Source of the DNA: Verrucomicrobiaceae bacterium
Lineage (GTDB): Bacteria > Verrucomicrobiota > Verrucomicrobiia > Verrucomicrobiales > Verrucomicrobiaceae
Direction: 5' to 3'
NCBI GenBank assembly: GCA_016713245.1
Contig: JADJPM010000001.1
Location: 434,001-498,000 of the forward strand
Length of the DNA stretch: 64,000 nt
In this document: in pieces, positions 7,322-15,580 of the stretch
How positions within the stretch are numbered: position 1 is the stretch's first letter
Layout of the letters: each line of letters opens with the position of its first letter
Notes under the pieces: model-generated
Told to the model about the DNA's origin: nothing
What the model saw: only the letters and a program-made list of their open reading frames with translations
Database searches by the model: none
Program-made: the position numbers and the translations under genes

Positions 7322-8761
7322 TCAGGTCAGCACCGGCGCGAACTCCATCTGGTCGAGCACATCGCGTTGAACATCGAAGCCGGGAGCCACTTCGAGGAGG
7401 CGGAGGCCGTTTGAGGTCAGCTCGAAGACCGCACGCTCGGTGACGTAAAGCACCTGCTGGCCGCGAGCGAGGGCGGAAGGGCCGTGGAAGCAGACGTGCG
7501 AGATGTGATTCACGAATTTCGCATTCTCCTTTGCCCGGAAGGTGCAGCAGAAGACGAGGCGGCGGGCGCTGTGGGCGATGTTCACGAAGCCGCCGACGCC
7601 CGCAAAACGATCGCCGAAGCTGGCGACATTCACACTGCCCTCGGGGTCGATTTCCACTGCGCCGAGGATGGCGATGTCGAGGCCGCCGCCGTCGTAAAAA
7701 TCGAATTGAGCCGGTTGGTCGATGATGGCCTCGGGAAAGTGGCTGCACCCAAAACTGAGCCCTGAGGCCGGCACGCCGCCGATGGGGCCGCTTTCGACGG
7801 TGAGCGTGAATTCACTCAAGCGTCCCGTTTCCGCCGCCACCATGGCGACGGCCTCCGGCAGGCCGATGCCGAGGTTCACGATGTCGCCGGGGAGGATCTC
7901 CTGCAAGGCACGGGCACCGATGCGCTTGCGGTCGGATTCTGGCATCACAGGCAACTCGAAGCCGCTGGCATTCGTGACGACAAAATCCTCGTTGAAGACC
8001 TCGCCAAAGGTCTGGTCGTGCATCACGCCGCCGCTGGTGACGAGGTGATCGACGAGAATGCCAGGCACGCGGATGGCCTTCGGGTCCGGCAGCGCATCCA
8101 CGACGCTCTCCACCTGCGCGATGACGAGTCCTCCATGGTTTTTCGCCGCCTGGGCCAGCGAGAGCACCTCGCCGATGAGACCCTCGCCCTCCATACTCAG
8201 GTTCCCACGAGCATCGGCATAGGTCGCCCGGATCAGCGCGACATGAATGGGCACCGGTTTGTAGCGCAGCCACGTCTGCCCATCGAGTTCGATGCGCTCG
8301 ACGAGCGGTTCGGTGGTGCGGGCGTTGAGTCTTCCACCGCCGTGAACGGGATCGATGAAGGTGTTCATGCCCACCTGGGTGATGAGGCCGGGGCGTTTCG
8401 CGGCGATTTCGCGCGTGAGCACGCTCAGCACGCCCTGCGGCAGGTTGTAGGCTTCAACTTCGTTCCCTAACGCGAGAGCTCCGAGCTTCGGGGCGAGGTT
8501 CCAGTGTCCGCCGATGATGCGCTTGAGGAGGCCGCGATGGGCCAGATGATTCAGCCCTCGCTCGCCGCGATCCCCTTGGCCGGCGCAGTAATACAGCGTG
8601 AGATCCGTCGGCGTGCCGGTTTCCAAAAAACGCCGTTCCAGCGCCGCCGTGAGCATTTCGGGATGCCCGGCCCCCACAAAGCCGCCCACAGCCACTGTGG
8701 CCCCGGCCGGAATGGCGGCGATGGCTTCATCAGCGGGGGAAAGGCGGGCCGGGGAACGCAT
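7322..8761 (-). CDS. Two-domain CoA-transferase (family I, YdiF-like)
   Basis: The 479-residue protein holds both subunits of a family I CoA-transferase in one chain. The alpha-like half (about 1-250) begins DEAIAAIPAGATVAVGGFVGAG, and the beta-like half (about 265-470) includes GDIVNLGIGLPEAVA. The LTVESGPIGGVPASG segment carries the catalytic glutamate in the usual E-S/N-G context. These enzymes move CoA between short-chain acyl-CoA and free acids; acetate, propionate or acetoacetate are possible and the sequence does not decide. It is transcribed toward gpmI. Confidence 0.85.
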   Translation of the reverse strand: MRSPARLSPADEAIAAIPAGATVAVGGFVGAGHPEMLTAALERRFLETGTPTDLTLYYCAGQGDRGERGLNHLAHRGLLKRIIGGHWNLAPKLGALALGNEVEAYNLPQGVLSVLTREIAAKRPGLITQVGMNTFIDPVHGGGRLNARTTEPLVERIELDGQTWLRYKPVPIHVALIRATYADARGNLSMEGEGLIGEVLSLAQAAKNHGGLVIAQVESVVDALPDPKAIRVPGILVDHLVTSGGVMHDQTFGEVFNEDFVVTNASGFELPVMPESDRKRIGARALQEILPGDIVNLGIGLPEAVAMVAAETGRLSEFTLTVESGPIGGVPASGLSFGCSHFPEAIIDQPAQFDFYDGGGLDIAILGAVEIDPEGSVNVASFGDRFAGVGGFVNIAHSARRLVFCCTFRAKENAKFVNHISHVCFHGPSALARGQQVLYVTERAVFELTSNGLRLLEVAPGFDVQRDVLDQMEFAPVLT

Positions 8762-8840
8762 GAGCGGCCCGCTTTTTAGGTGGCGCAGCCTCCGGCGGCA
8801 AGAGTCCTCCTCGGGAAGACCGCAAATCGCTATTTCCTAC

Positions 8841-8869
8841 TTTACACATCGAGAATTGGGTGAATAAAT
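8841..8869 (+). promoter_or_regulatory. Possible sigma-70 promoter for the sulfate assimilation cluster
   Basis: TTTACA at 8841-8846 and ATAAAT at 8864-8869 are separated by 17 bases, a good spacing for a housekeeping promoter. This AT-rich patch stands out in GC-rich DNA and lies just upstream of the cysH ATG at 8882, which leaves only a very short leader. It sits in the divergent region with the CoA-transferase gene. This is sequence inspection only. Confidence 0.35.
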
Positions 8870-8881
8870 CGCGCCCCGCCC

Positions 8882-9538
8882 ATGAACCCTGACCAAATCG
8901 CCGCCCTCAATGATGACGCCAAAGGCAAATCGCCTTCGGAAATCATCGAAATCGCCCTCGCTCACGCAGATGGCCAGGCGGTCGTGACGACGAATTTCCG
9001 TCCGTATGAGGCCGTGATCCTCCATTTGGTCACGCAGGCCGCCGCGGACACGCCGGTGCTGTGGATCGACCACGGCACGAATCTGCCGGAAACCTACCGT
9101 TTTGCCGAAAAGTGCCGCGCCCAGCTCACGCTGAATTTGAAGCCCTACCTGCCGCTCATGACCGCCGCGCATTGGCTGGCGCTGAATGGCGGCCAGGTGC
9201 CGATGCCGGACGAAGTGGAGCGCGTGGAGTCCTTCAGCCGCATCATGAAGCTGGAGCCGTTCGAGCGCGGCATGCGTGAGCTCGCGCCGAAAGTGTGGAT
9301 CACCGCGCTGCGTCGCGAACAAAACCCGCAGCGTGCCGCCACGCTCGCCCCCTTCATGTGGGATGCGAAGTTCAACTGCCTCAAGGTGAACCCCATCCTC
9401 GACTGGACGCCTGTCGAGATGGACGCCTATCTGCTCGAACACGCACTGCCGAACGAGCGCACCTACTACGATCCCGCCAAGGGCGATGAAAAACACGAGT
9501 GCGGCCTGCACGCGAAGCTCGTCACCGACAAAGCCTGA
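8882..9538 (+). CDS. cysH: Phosphoadenosine phosphosulfate (PAPS) reductase
   Basis: The 218-residue protein reduces activated sulfate to sulfite with thioredoxin. It shows the adenylate-binding core (VLWIDHGTNLPETYRFAEK), the RREQNPQRA segment and the C-terminal KHECGLH carrying the single redox-active Cys. The cysteine pairs that bind the 4Fe-4S cluster in APS reductases are missing (the only Cys are in EKCRA, FNCLK and ECGLH), so it should be the PAPS-using type. That implies an APS kinase, which is not found in this window. It leads the cysH-TSUP-cysD-cysN cluster. The ATG at 8882 is the natural start. Confidence 0.85.
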   Translation: MNPDQIAALNDDAKGKSPSEIIEIALAHADGQAVVTTNFRPYEAVILHLVTQAAADTPVLWIDHGTNLPETYRFAEKCRAQLTLNLKPYLPLMTAAHWLALNGGQVPMPDEVERVESFSRIMKLEPFERGMRELAPKVWITALRREQNPQRAATLAPFMWDAKFNCLKVNPILDWTPVEMDAYLLEHALPNERTYYDPAKGDEKHECGLHAKLVTDKA

Positions 9539-9549
9539 CGCCGCAGGAG

Positions 9550-9638
9550 TGACGAATGCCGAATGTCGAATGACGAACGGCCCCGTCGCTCCCTACACTG
9601 ACCCATTCGACATTCGTCATTCTCCATTCGTCATTTTT
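9550..9638. repeat. Two-armed 7-base repeat array between cysH and the TSUP gene
   Basis: The left arm (9550-9577) has four units of TGNCGAA. The right arm (9604-9638) has five units of CATTCGT-type sequence, the approximate reverse complement. The arms could fold on each other into an imperfect long hairpin. A single base separates the right arm from the ATG at 9640. The same unit pair recurs at 63601-63746. Confidence 0.85.
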
Positions 9639-9639
9639 G

Positions 9640-10222
9640 ATGCCCGATCTCCCTCCAGATTTTCTGCTCTACATCGCTGCGGGGTTTGTCGCCCAGCTCA
9701 TCGATGGTGCGCTTGGCATGGCCTACGCGGGCCATCATCGGCGCTTACCTGCTCTCCAGCATCGGCGATGTGCTCAAGCCGTGGGTCAGTGGTTATTTGA
9801 TCCTCATGGGCCTCGTCATCATCGCGAAGGCCTTCTTCCGCGTCGCACCGAAAAACGTCACCACGCACCTGCCGCCACTCGGCTTCATCGGGGCGCTGCT
9901 GGACTCCATGGGCGGTGGCGGTTGGGGCCCGATCGTCGCCTCAAACCTCATCGTGCGTGGCAATGACGTGCGCATCACCGTCGGCAGCGTGAATGCCGTC
10001 GAGTTCTTCGTCACGCTGGCCGCCAGCGTCACTTTTTTCCTCACCATCGGCCTCACGCACTGGAGCATCATCCTCGGCCTCGCCATCGGCGGCGTCATCG
10101 CGGCCCCCCTCGGAGCCTGGGCCGCCAAACACATCCCGCACAAGCCTTTCATGATCCTCGTCGGCGTCCTCGTCGCTGGCCTCAGCACCCGCAATCTCCT
10201 CAAAGCCTTCGCCATCATCTGA
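9640..10222 (+). pseudogene. TSUP (TauE/SafE) sulfite/sulfate permease, internally deleted and frameshifted
   Basis: The first 30 residues (PPDFLLYIAAGFVAQLIDGALGMAYAG) match the N-terminus of TSUP permeases that accompany cys genes. At about 9728 the homologous reading moves to the next frame and resumes at AIIGAYLLSSIGDVLKPWVSGYLILMG, which is normally about 60-70 residues further on. The intervening helices, including the usual conserved ASASVH-E region, are absent. The 3' part then runs to a normal C-terminus (RNLLKAFAII). So a segment whose length is not a multiple of three has been lost and no full protein can be made. An assembly collapse would look the same. Confidence 0.8.
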
Positions 10223-10282
10223 CCTCTGACTTCTCACGTCTGACTTCTGACTCTCCGCTCTTCGCCCTCTGCTCTCCGCCTT
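10220..10282 (+). repeat. Nine-unit 7-base array from stop to start codon
   Basis: The TGA stop of the TSUP gene opens a stretch of exactly 63 bases (9 x 7) that ends immediately before the cysD ATG at 10283. Units are of the TGACTTC type in the first half and drift to CTGCTCT/CCGCCTT types in the second. No Shine-Dalgarno sequence is visible in front of cysD, so it may depend on re-initiation. Confidence 0.9.
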
Positions 10283-11191
10283 ATGTCCGCCATCACGCAT
10301 CTCCAGTTCCTCGAAAGCGAGGCCATCTACATCCTCCGCGAAACCGCCGCGCAGTTTGAAAAGCCCGCGCTGCTTTTCTCCGGTGGCAAAGACAGCATCG
10401 TGATGGCCTGGCTCGCTCGGAAGGCGTTCTATCCCTCGCGTTTGCCCTTCAAACTTCTCCACGTCGATACCGGCCACAACTTCCCCGAGGCCATGACCTA
10501 CCGCGACTGGTTCGTGCAGGAAATCGGCGCGGATCTCGTCGTCGGCCTCGTGCAGAAATCGATCGACGAAGGCCGCGTGCAGGAAGAAAAAGGCCACAAC
10601 GCCTCCCGCAACAAGCTGCAAACCGTCACGCTGCTCGACACCATTGAGGAGCATCAATTCGACGCCTGCCTCGGCGGCGGCCGACGCGATGAAGAGAAGG
10701 CCCGCGCGAAGGAACGCTTCTTCTCCCACCGCAACGAATTCGGCCAATGGGACCCGAAGAACCAGCGCCCCGAGCTCTGGAACATCTTCAACGGCCGCAA
10801 ACACTTCGGTGAGCACTTCCGCGTCTTCCCGCTCTCCAATTGGACCGAGATGGACATCTGGCAGTACATCCGTCAGGAGAACATCCCGCTCCCCAGCCTC
10901 TACTTCAGCCATCAGCGCAAAATCATCGAGCGCCACGGCCAGCTCCTCGACGCCAGCACCGGCATCATCCCGCTGCTCGATGAAGAAAAGCCCCGCGTGA
11001 AGGAAATGACCATCCGCTTCCGCACCGTCGGCGACGCCACCTGCACCGGCGCCGTCGAATCCACCGCCAGCACCATCGACGACATCGTCGCCGAAGTCGC
11101 CGCCGCCCGCCAAACCGAACGCGGCACCCGCGCCGACGACAAACGCAGCGAAACGGCCATGGAGGACCGCAAAAAAGAGGGCTATTTCTGA
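10283..11191 (+). CDS. cysD: Sulfate adenylyltransferase subunit 2
   Basis: The 302-residue protein has the ATP-pyrophosphatase loop LLFSGGKDSIVM near residue 32, the LHVDTGHNFPE segment, the CLGGGRRDEEKARAKER segment and the C-terminal EDRKKEGYF, all standard for CysD. Together with the GTPase CysN it makes APS from ATP and sulfate. Normally cysD is followed directly by cysN. Here a toxin-antitoxin pair and a small gene (11219-12043) lie between them on the same strand. Confidence 0.95.
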   Translation: MSAITHLQFLESEAIYILRETAAQFEKPALLFSGGKDSIVMAWLARKAFYPSRLPFKLLHVDTGHNFPEAMTYRDWFVQEIGADLVVGLVQKSIDEGRVQEEKGHNASRNKLQTVTLLDTIEEHQFDACLGGGRRDEEKARAKERFFSHRNEFGQWDPKNQRPELWNIFNGRKHFGEHFRVFPLSNWTEMDIWQYIRQENIPLPSLYFSHQRKIIERHGQLLDASTGIIPLLDEEKPRVKEMTIRFRTVGDATCTGAVESTASTIDDIVAEVAAARQTERGTRADDKRSETAMEDRKKEGYF

Positions 11192-11218
11192 TTCCTGAAC
11201 CTGTGCTATCCTCCGCCC

Positions 11219-11482
11219 ATGAACGCCGCCGTCCTCAGCCCCGTTGATTCACTGCTCGAAGCTGCCAAGCTCCTTACTGGTCGTGAGCAAGGCGAGTTCT
11301 TGGATCGTTTCCTCGATTTGAACTACGATGGCGACGACAGCGATGATGAGCAGCCTCTTTCCCCCGAATGGATGACCGAGATTGATCGTCGCGTGGACGA
11401 AGTCGAGGCCGGAACTGCCACCTTCCGCGAGTGGCAGGATGTTATGCAAGAGGCCCGCGAATCTCTCAAACGCCCCGCATGA
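11219..11482 (+). CDS. Addiction-module antitoxin
   Basis: The 87-residue acidic protein matches the unstable 'addiction module protein' class, with LSPEWMTEIDRRVDEVEAG and a C-terminal TFREWQDVMQEARESL. These segments characterise the small antitoxins (PF09720-like) paired with RelE/ParE toxins. The TGA stop overlaps the ATG of the toxin (ATGA). It begins 27 bases after the cysD stop and is co-directional with the sulfate genes, so it may be read from their promoter. Confidence 0.8.
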   Translation: MNAAVLSPVDSLLEAAKLLTGREQGEFLDRFLDLNYDGDDSDDEQPLSPEWMTEIDRRVDEVEAGTATFREWQDVMQEARESLKRPA

Positions 11483-11772
11483 GAGTTCAGTTGGCAAATG
11501 GTGCCCAGCGTGACTTCGCCGAAGGGCTCCGCTGGTATCGAAAACGGAGCGATTGGGCCGCCGAAGGTTTTATCGATGAAACCAACCGTGCCATCACCCG
11601 CCTCATTCAGGATCCAGAACGAAACCGCCAGATCCGCCCCAATGTCCGGGCTCTCCGAATCAAACGCTACCCCTACAGCCTCATCTATCTCATCCAACCT
11701 GGCACCATCATCATCGTCGCCATTGCCCACGAAAAGCGACGCCCCGACTACTGGAAACGCCGCCTAAACTGA
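11479..11772 (+). CDS. RelE/ParE-type toxin
   Basis: The 97-residue protein starts at the ATG overlapping the antitoxin stop. It has the RelE/ParE fold signature: an N-terminal strand, then RDFAEGLRWYRKRSDWAAEGF, and a C-terminal VRALRIKRYPYSLIYLI followed by IIIVAIAHEKRRPDYWKRRL. The last segment carries the usual basic/His residues. Such toxins cleave mRNA on the ribosome or poison gyrase, and the sequence alone does not decide which. Confidence 0.8.
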   Translation: MRVQLANGAQRDFAEGLRWYRKRSDWAAEGFIDETNRAITRLIQDPERNRQIRPNVRALRIKRYPYSLIYLIQPGTIIIVAIAHEKRRPDYWKRRLN

Positions 11773-11785
11773 CTCACTGAATACT

Positions 11786-12043
11786 ATGGAAGCCCTCTGT
11801 AAATCTCTCGCTTTCGCACTGGCCTATCTGGGCACAGTTGCCCGTGAATCTGACGATGATGAGGATAATGATGTGGCGGCGCTCGAAAGAATGGTTTTTG
11901 AGCTGAACTCTATGACCTCAGCAGAGAAAAAGTCTCTTTTGGCGACTGCTAAGGCCGCTATCGCTTCGGAACAAAAAGCCAAAAAGCCAAACCACTCACT
12001 AATTAGCGGATACAACTCCGTGCTCGAACAGTTCGCAGAATAA
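11786..12043 (+). CDS. Small hypothetical protein between cysD and cysN
   Basis: The 85-residue protein is not recognised. It has an N-terminal moderately hydrophobic helix (LCKSLAFALAYLGTV), an acidic patch (ESDDDEDNDVAALE) and a Lys/Ala-rich helical C-terminal half. It lies 13 bases after the toxin and 8 bases before cysN, on the same strand. It probably travelled with the TA pair, although a link to the pair is only inferred from position. Base composition is lower in GC than cysD and cysN on either side. Confidence 0.6.
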   Translation: MEALCKSLAFALAYLGTVARESDDDEDNDVAALERMVFELNSMTSAEKKSLLATAKAAIASEQKAKKPNHSLISGYNSVLEQFAE

Positions 12044-12051
12044 TCACGAAA

Positions 12052-13392
12052 ATGGACCTCCTCGTCAATCCCACCGAATCCTCTCTCCTCCGCTTCACGA
12101 CCGCTGGCTCCGTCGATGACGGCAAAAGCACACTCATCGGCCGCTTGCTGTATGACTCAAAGTCGATCTTCGAAGATCAACTCCTCGCCGTCGAAGAATC
12201 CTCGAAGCGCCGCGGCGATGCGCATGTGAATCTCGCCTTGCTCACCGACGGCCTCCGCGCCGAACGCGAGCAGGGCATCACGATTGATGTCGCCTATCGC
12301 TACTTCGCCACGCCGAAGCGCAAATTCATCATCGCCGACACGCCTGGGCACATTCAATACACCCGCAACATGGTCACCGGCGCCTCCACGGCGGATTTGG
12401 CGATCATTTTGATCGACGCCCGTCTCGGCGTCATCGAGCAGACGATGCGTCACACCTACCTCGCGAGCTTGCTGCGCATCGGACACATCGTTCTCGCCGT
12501 GAACAAGATGGACCTCGTGAACTTCGACCAGGCCGTCTATGACAGGATCGTGGGCGAGTACATGAAGTTCGCCAGCGGCCTCGAAAACCTGCCGCAAGTC
12601 ACGCCGATCCCGATGAGCGCCCTGAACGGCGACAACGTGGTCGAGAAATCCGACGCGACACCTTGGTACACCGGCCCATCCTTGCTCCAGCATCTCGAAA
12701 CCGTGCAAGTACACGCCGAAACGGCTGCCGATGCGGCCCGTTTCCCCGTGCAGTGGGTCGTGCGCCCGATTTCCGACCGCGAAGACGCCAAGCTCGGCAA
12801 TCTTCATGACTACCGTGGCTTCGCCGGCCGCATGGCTAGCGGCACCTTCCGCGTGGGCGATGACGTGCTCGTCTATCCGTCCGAGATGAAGACCAAGATC
12901 ACCGGCATCCACACCTTCGAAGGTCCGCAGCAGGAAGCCATCCCGCAGCTCAGCTACAGCATCACCGTCGCCGACGAGATCGACACCTCCCGTGGTGGCA
13001 TGATCGTGAAGGCCCACGAACCTGTGCAGACCGCGCAGGAGTTCGACGCCATGATCTGCTGGTTCGCCGACAAAAAGACCCTCAAACCCCGCAGCCGCTT
13101 CCACATCCGCCATACCACCAACGACGTCCGCGCCGTCGTCACCGAGGTGCATTACAAGGTGAACATCAGCACGCTCGAAAAGAGTGCCGAGAGCAAAGAG
13201 TTCCACCTCAACGACATTGGCTGCGTCCGCATCCGCTGCGCCGCGCCGATCTTCTTCGACTCCTACACGAAGAACCGCACCACCGGCAGCTTCGTGCTCG
13301 TCGATGAGCAAACGAATAACACCGTCGCCGCCGGCATGATCCTCAAACCGCTGGCCGATGTCGGTGACGAGGACGCTGAGGTAGCGATCTAA
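12052..13392 (+). CDS. cysN: Sulfate adenylyltransferase subunit 1 (GTPase)
   Basis: The 446-residue translation-factor-type GTPase has G1 as AGSVDDGKSTLIGRLL (residue 18), G3 as DTPGH and G4 as NKMD. Beta-barrel domains follow. It ends at 446, so it lacks the fused APS kinase domain found in CysNC proteins. GTP hydrolysis by CysN drives APS synthesis by CysD. It is separated from cysD by about 860 bases containing the TA module. A free APS kinase gene would be expected elsewhere in the genome. Confidence 0.95.
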   Translation: MDLLVNPTESSLLRFTTAGSVDDGKSTLIGRLLYDSKSIFEDQLLAVEESSKRRGDAHVNLALLTDGLRAEREQGITIDVAYRYFATPKRKFIIADTPGHIQYTRNMVTGASTADLAIILIDARLGVIEQTMRHTYLASLLRIGHIVLAVNKMDLVNFDQAVYDRIVGEYMKFASGLENLPQVTPIPMSALNGDNVVEKSDATPWYTGPSLLQHLETVQVHAETAADAARFPVQWVVRPISDREDAKLGNLHDYRGFAGRMASGTFRVGDDVLVYPSEMKTKITGIHTFEGPQQEAIPQLSYSITVADEIDTSRGGMIVKAHEPVQTAQEFDAMICWFADKKTLKPRSRFHIRHTTNDVRAVVTEVHYKVNISTLEKSAESKEFHLNDIGCVRIRCAAPIFFDSYTKNRTTGSFVLVDEQTNNTVAAGMILKPLADVGDEDAEVAI

Positions 13393-13465
13393 TTTCGATG
13401 ACGCCAAAAGGAACCAGGAAGCGGTGCTGACGCTAGACTCGCAATGTCTCGCTCGTTCCAGCGGC

Positions 13466-14131
13466 ATGCCGCGACTTCTTTTCCTCTTCCTTTTCGTCTC
13501 CACCAGCATCGCTTTCGAGCCAGTTCATGAAACCTTTGGGCCAGAGTTTGATGCGAAGCGCTTTCTGACGCCGATCCCAAATAAGAACACAAGTCTTCGC
13601 GAAGGCGTGCTGTGGACGCGAGGCTCCAGCGGCGGGAAATATCCGCCGATGGTCTATCTGCCGGTCGAGGGGAAGGACCTCACGATCTCCTTTCGTTACC
13701 GCCACCTCACGGCAGGCGGGTGGTTGTGGTTCTTCGTCGATGGGGACGATGGCTTTGGCAGCGAGGATCACATGCTGCGCGTCAAACTGGTGCGCGAAGG
13801 CGTACAGTTGCAGGTCGATGCGCACTCCAAAGACGCCAACCATCCGTTGCGGCAGAAAAACGGCCGCCCACCCGACAAAAAGAGCGGCGCTTACCGGCTA
13901 AACGAGGTCTTGCCGCTCGAAAAAGTCGATCTGACCGCCAACACGTGGCGTGAGATGAAACTCATCTTCCGCGGCGAGGAGGTCATCATCACCCTGGGTG
14001 GCCAAACATGGTCCAAAACACTCAAGCGGGCCAATTTCAACGCCGCCAAGCGCCAACTGCTCTGGATGCAAAACGGCGGCGAGGTCGGCATCGAGCTCGA
14101 TGACATCCAAGTGACCCCAACAGCCCCATGA
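13466..14131 (+). CDS. Secreted protein of unknown function, coupled to sulfatase
   Basis: The ATG at 13466 gives 221 residues with a signal peptide (MPRLLFLFLFVSTSIA). The mature part is beta-rich (LTISFRYRHLTAGGWLWFFVDG, WREMKLIFRGEEVIITLGGQTW), which suggests a concanavalin-like/LamG-type fold. The family is not recognised with certainty. The stop overlaps the sulfatase start (ATGA), so the two are probably translated together and both exported. The open frame extends back to 13424, but the later start places the signal peptide at the N-terminus. Confidence 0.6.
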   Translation: MPRLLFLFLFVSTSIAFEPVHETFGPEFDAKRFLTPIPNKNTSLREGVLWTRGSSGGKYPPMVYLPVEGKDLTISFRYRHLTAGGWLWFFVDGDDGFGSEDHMLRVKLVREGVQLQVDAHSKDANHPLRQKNGRPPDKKSGAYRLNEVLPLEKVDLTANTWREMKLIFRGEEVIITLGGQTWSKTLKRANFNAAKRQLLWMQNGGEVGIELDDIQVTPTAP

Positions 14132-15579
14132 AGCCCTTCCTGCTGCTTTTTTCGTCATTCGTCCTTCTACATTCGTCATTGTCGGCGAAGCCGAACGTCC
14201 TCTACATCCTCGCGGATGATCTCGGTTACGGCGATGTGCATTGCCTGAATCCGCAGCGCGGAAAGATCGCCACGCCGCATCTCGACCGGCTCGCGGCGCA
14301 GGGCATGACGTTCACGGATGCGCACAGCGGTTCGTCGGTGTGCACGCCCACGCGTTACGGATTGCTCACCGGACGCTACGCGTGGCGCACGCGACTGCAA
14401 AGTGGCGTGCTTGATGGTGGCAACGACGAGCCGCTCATCGCCGCCGACAGGCTCACGGTGGCCGGGTTTCTCAAACAACAGGGCTACAACACCGCGTGCA
14501 TCGGCAAATGGCATCTCGGCTTCCAGTCCGATGCAGAGCCGACGAAGATCAAGAAGGGCTCCGGCCTGCCGGTTGGGGCGCAAATCATCGGCGGACCCAC
14601 GACCCGCGGCTTTGACCTCTACTTTGGCTGCTCGAATGCACGCACGATGTCCTCGCTCATCGAAAACGACCGCGTCATCGAGCACATCGAGACCATCGAC
14701 ATGCTTCCGCGGCTCGGCGCACGCGCGGTGAGCCACATCGCCGCCTGCGCAAAGTCGGACGCGCCACTTTTCCTCTACCTGCCGCTCACGTCACCGCACA
14801 CGCCCATCGTGCCGTCCGCCGCGTGGAAGGGCAAAAGCGGACTCGGCGACTACGCGGACTTCGTGATGCAAACCGATGCCATCGTCGGCGATGTGCTCGC
14901 TGCGCTCGACCAGCATGGCCTCGCGGAGAACACGCTCGTCTTCTTCACCTCCGACAACGGCTGCTCGCCCGCAGCAAAGACCAAGGAGCTCGAAAAGAGC
15001 GGCCATTTCGCCAGCGCGGGCTTTCGCGGCTACAAGGCGGATATCTGGGACGGCGGACATCGCGTGCCGTTTTTCGTGTGCTGGCCCGGAAAGATCGCCG
15101 CAGGCTCGAAAAGCGCGCAAACCATCTGCCACACCGATTTCCTCGCGACCTGCGCGGCCATTCTCGATGCGAAACTGCCCGAAAACGCCGCTGAAGACAG
15201 CGTGAGCCTGCTTCCTGCATTGCTCGGAAAGGACAACGCGCCGCTGCATGAGCATGTAGTGCATCACAGCATCAGCGGACGCTTTGCCATCCGTCAGGGA
15301 AACTGGAAACTCGCCCTCTGCCCCGGCAGCGGCGGCTGGGGCAAACCCGGCGATGCCGATGCCGCCAAACAAGGCCTGCCCGCCGTGCAACTCCACGACC
15401 TGAGCACCGACCCCGCCGAAACGACCAACGTGCACGACAAGCATCCCGAAGTCGTGCAGCGCCTCACGAAGCTGCTCGACGACATCATCGCCAAGGGCCG
15501 CAGCACGGTCGGCGCACCGCAAAAGAACGACGTGCCCGTCATCGTGGCCAAACCCAACGGCAAAGCGGCGAAGGATTGA
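14128..15579 (+). CDS. Exported type I sulfatase
   Basis: The 483-residue protein has a signal peptide, then KPNVLYILADDLGYGD with the paired metal-binding Asp. The sulfatase signature SVCTPTRYGLLTGRYAWRTR contains the C-x-P-x-R site, whose Cys is converted to formylglycine. GKWHLG and TSDNG supply further active-site residues. The substrate is probably a sulfated polysaccharide, in keeping with the many sulfatases of this phylum. It overlaps the upstream secreted-protein gene by 4 bases. The hydrophobic core of the signal peptide is encoded by a 7-base repeat. Confidence 0.9.
   Translation: MKPFLLLFSSFVLLHSSLSAKPNVLYILADDLGYGDVHCLNPQRGKIATPHLDRLAAQGMTFTDAHSGSSVCTPTRYGLLTGRYAWRTRLQSGVLDGGNDEPLIAADRLTVAGFLKQQGYNTACIGKWHLGFQSDAEPTKIKKGSGLPVGAQIIGGPTTRGFDLYFGCSNARTMSSLIENDRVIEHIETIDMLPRLGARAVSHIAACAKSDAPLFLYLPLTSPHTPIVPSAAWKGKSGLGDYADFVMQTDAIVGDVLAALDQHGLAENTLVFFTSDNGCSPAAKTKELEKSGHFASAGFRGYKADIWDGGHRVPFFVCWPGKIAAGSKSAQTICHTDFLATCAAILDAKLPENAAEDSVSLLPALLGKDNAPLHEHVVHHSISGRFAIRQGNWKLALCPGSGGWGKPGDADAAKQGLPAVQLHDLSTDPAETTNVHDKHPEVVQRLTKLLDDIIAKGRSTVGAPQKNDVPVIVAKPNGKAAKD
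14152..14179 (+). repeat. 7-base repeat inside the sulfatase signal-peptide coding region
   Basis: Four 7-base units of the TCGTCAT type run at 14152, 14159, 14166 and 14173. They encode SSFVLLHSS in the h-region of the signal peptide. The unit is the same as in the intergenic arrays at 9604-9638 and 63601-63746, but here it is translated. Confidence 0.75.
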
Positions 15580-15580
15580 C

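Noticed and set aside
5583..7370. 595-codon open frame on the plus strand
   Set aside because: It is antisense to gpmI, which has all catalytic motifs. High GC at third positions creates long mirror frames; the translation is Val/Gly/Glu-rich without any domain.
9550..9638. Candidate CRISPR array
   Set aside because: Units are only 7 bases, degenerate and contiguous without unique spacers; no cas genes are in the window.
12157..13509. 450-codon open frame on the minus strand
   Set aside because: It is antisense to cysN.
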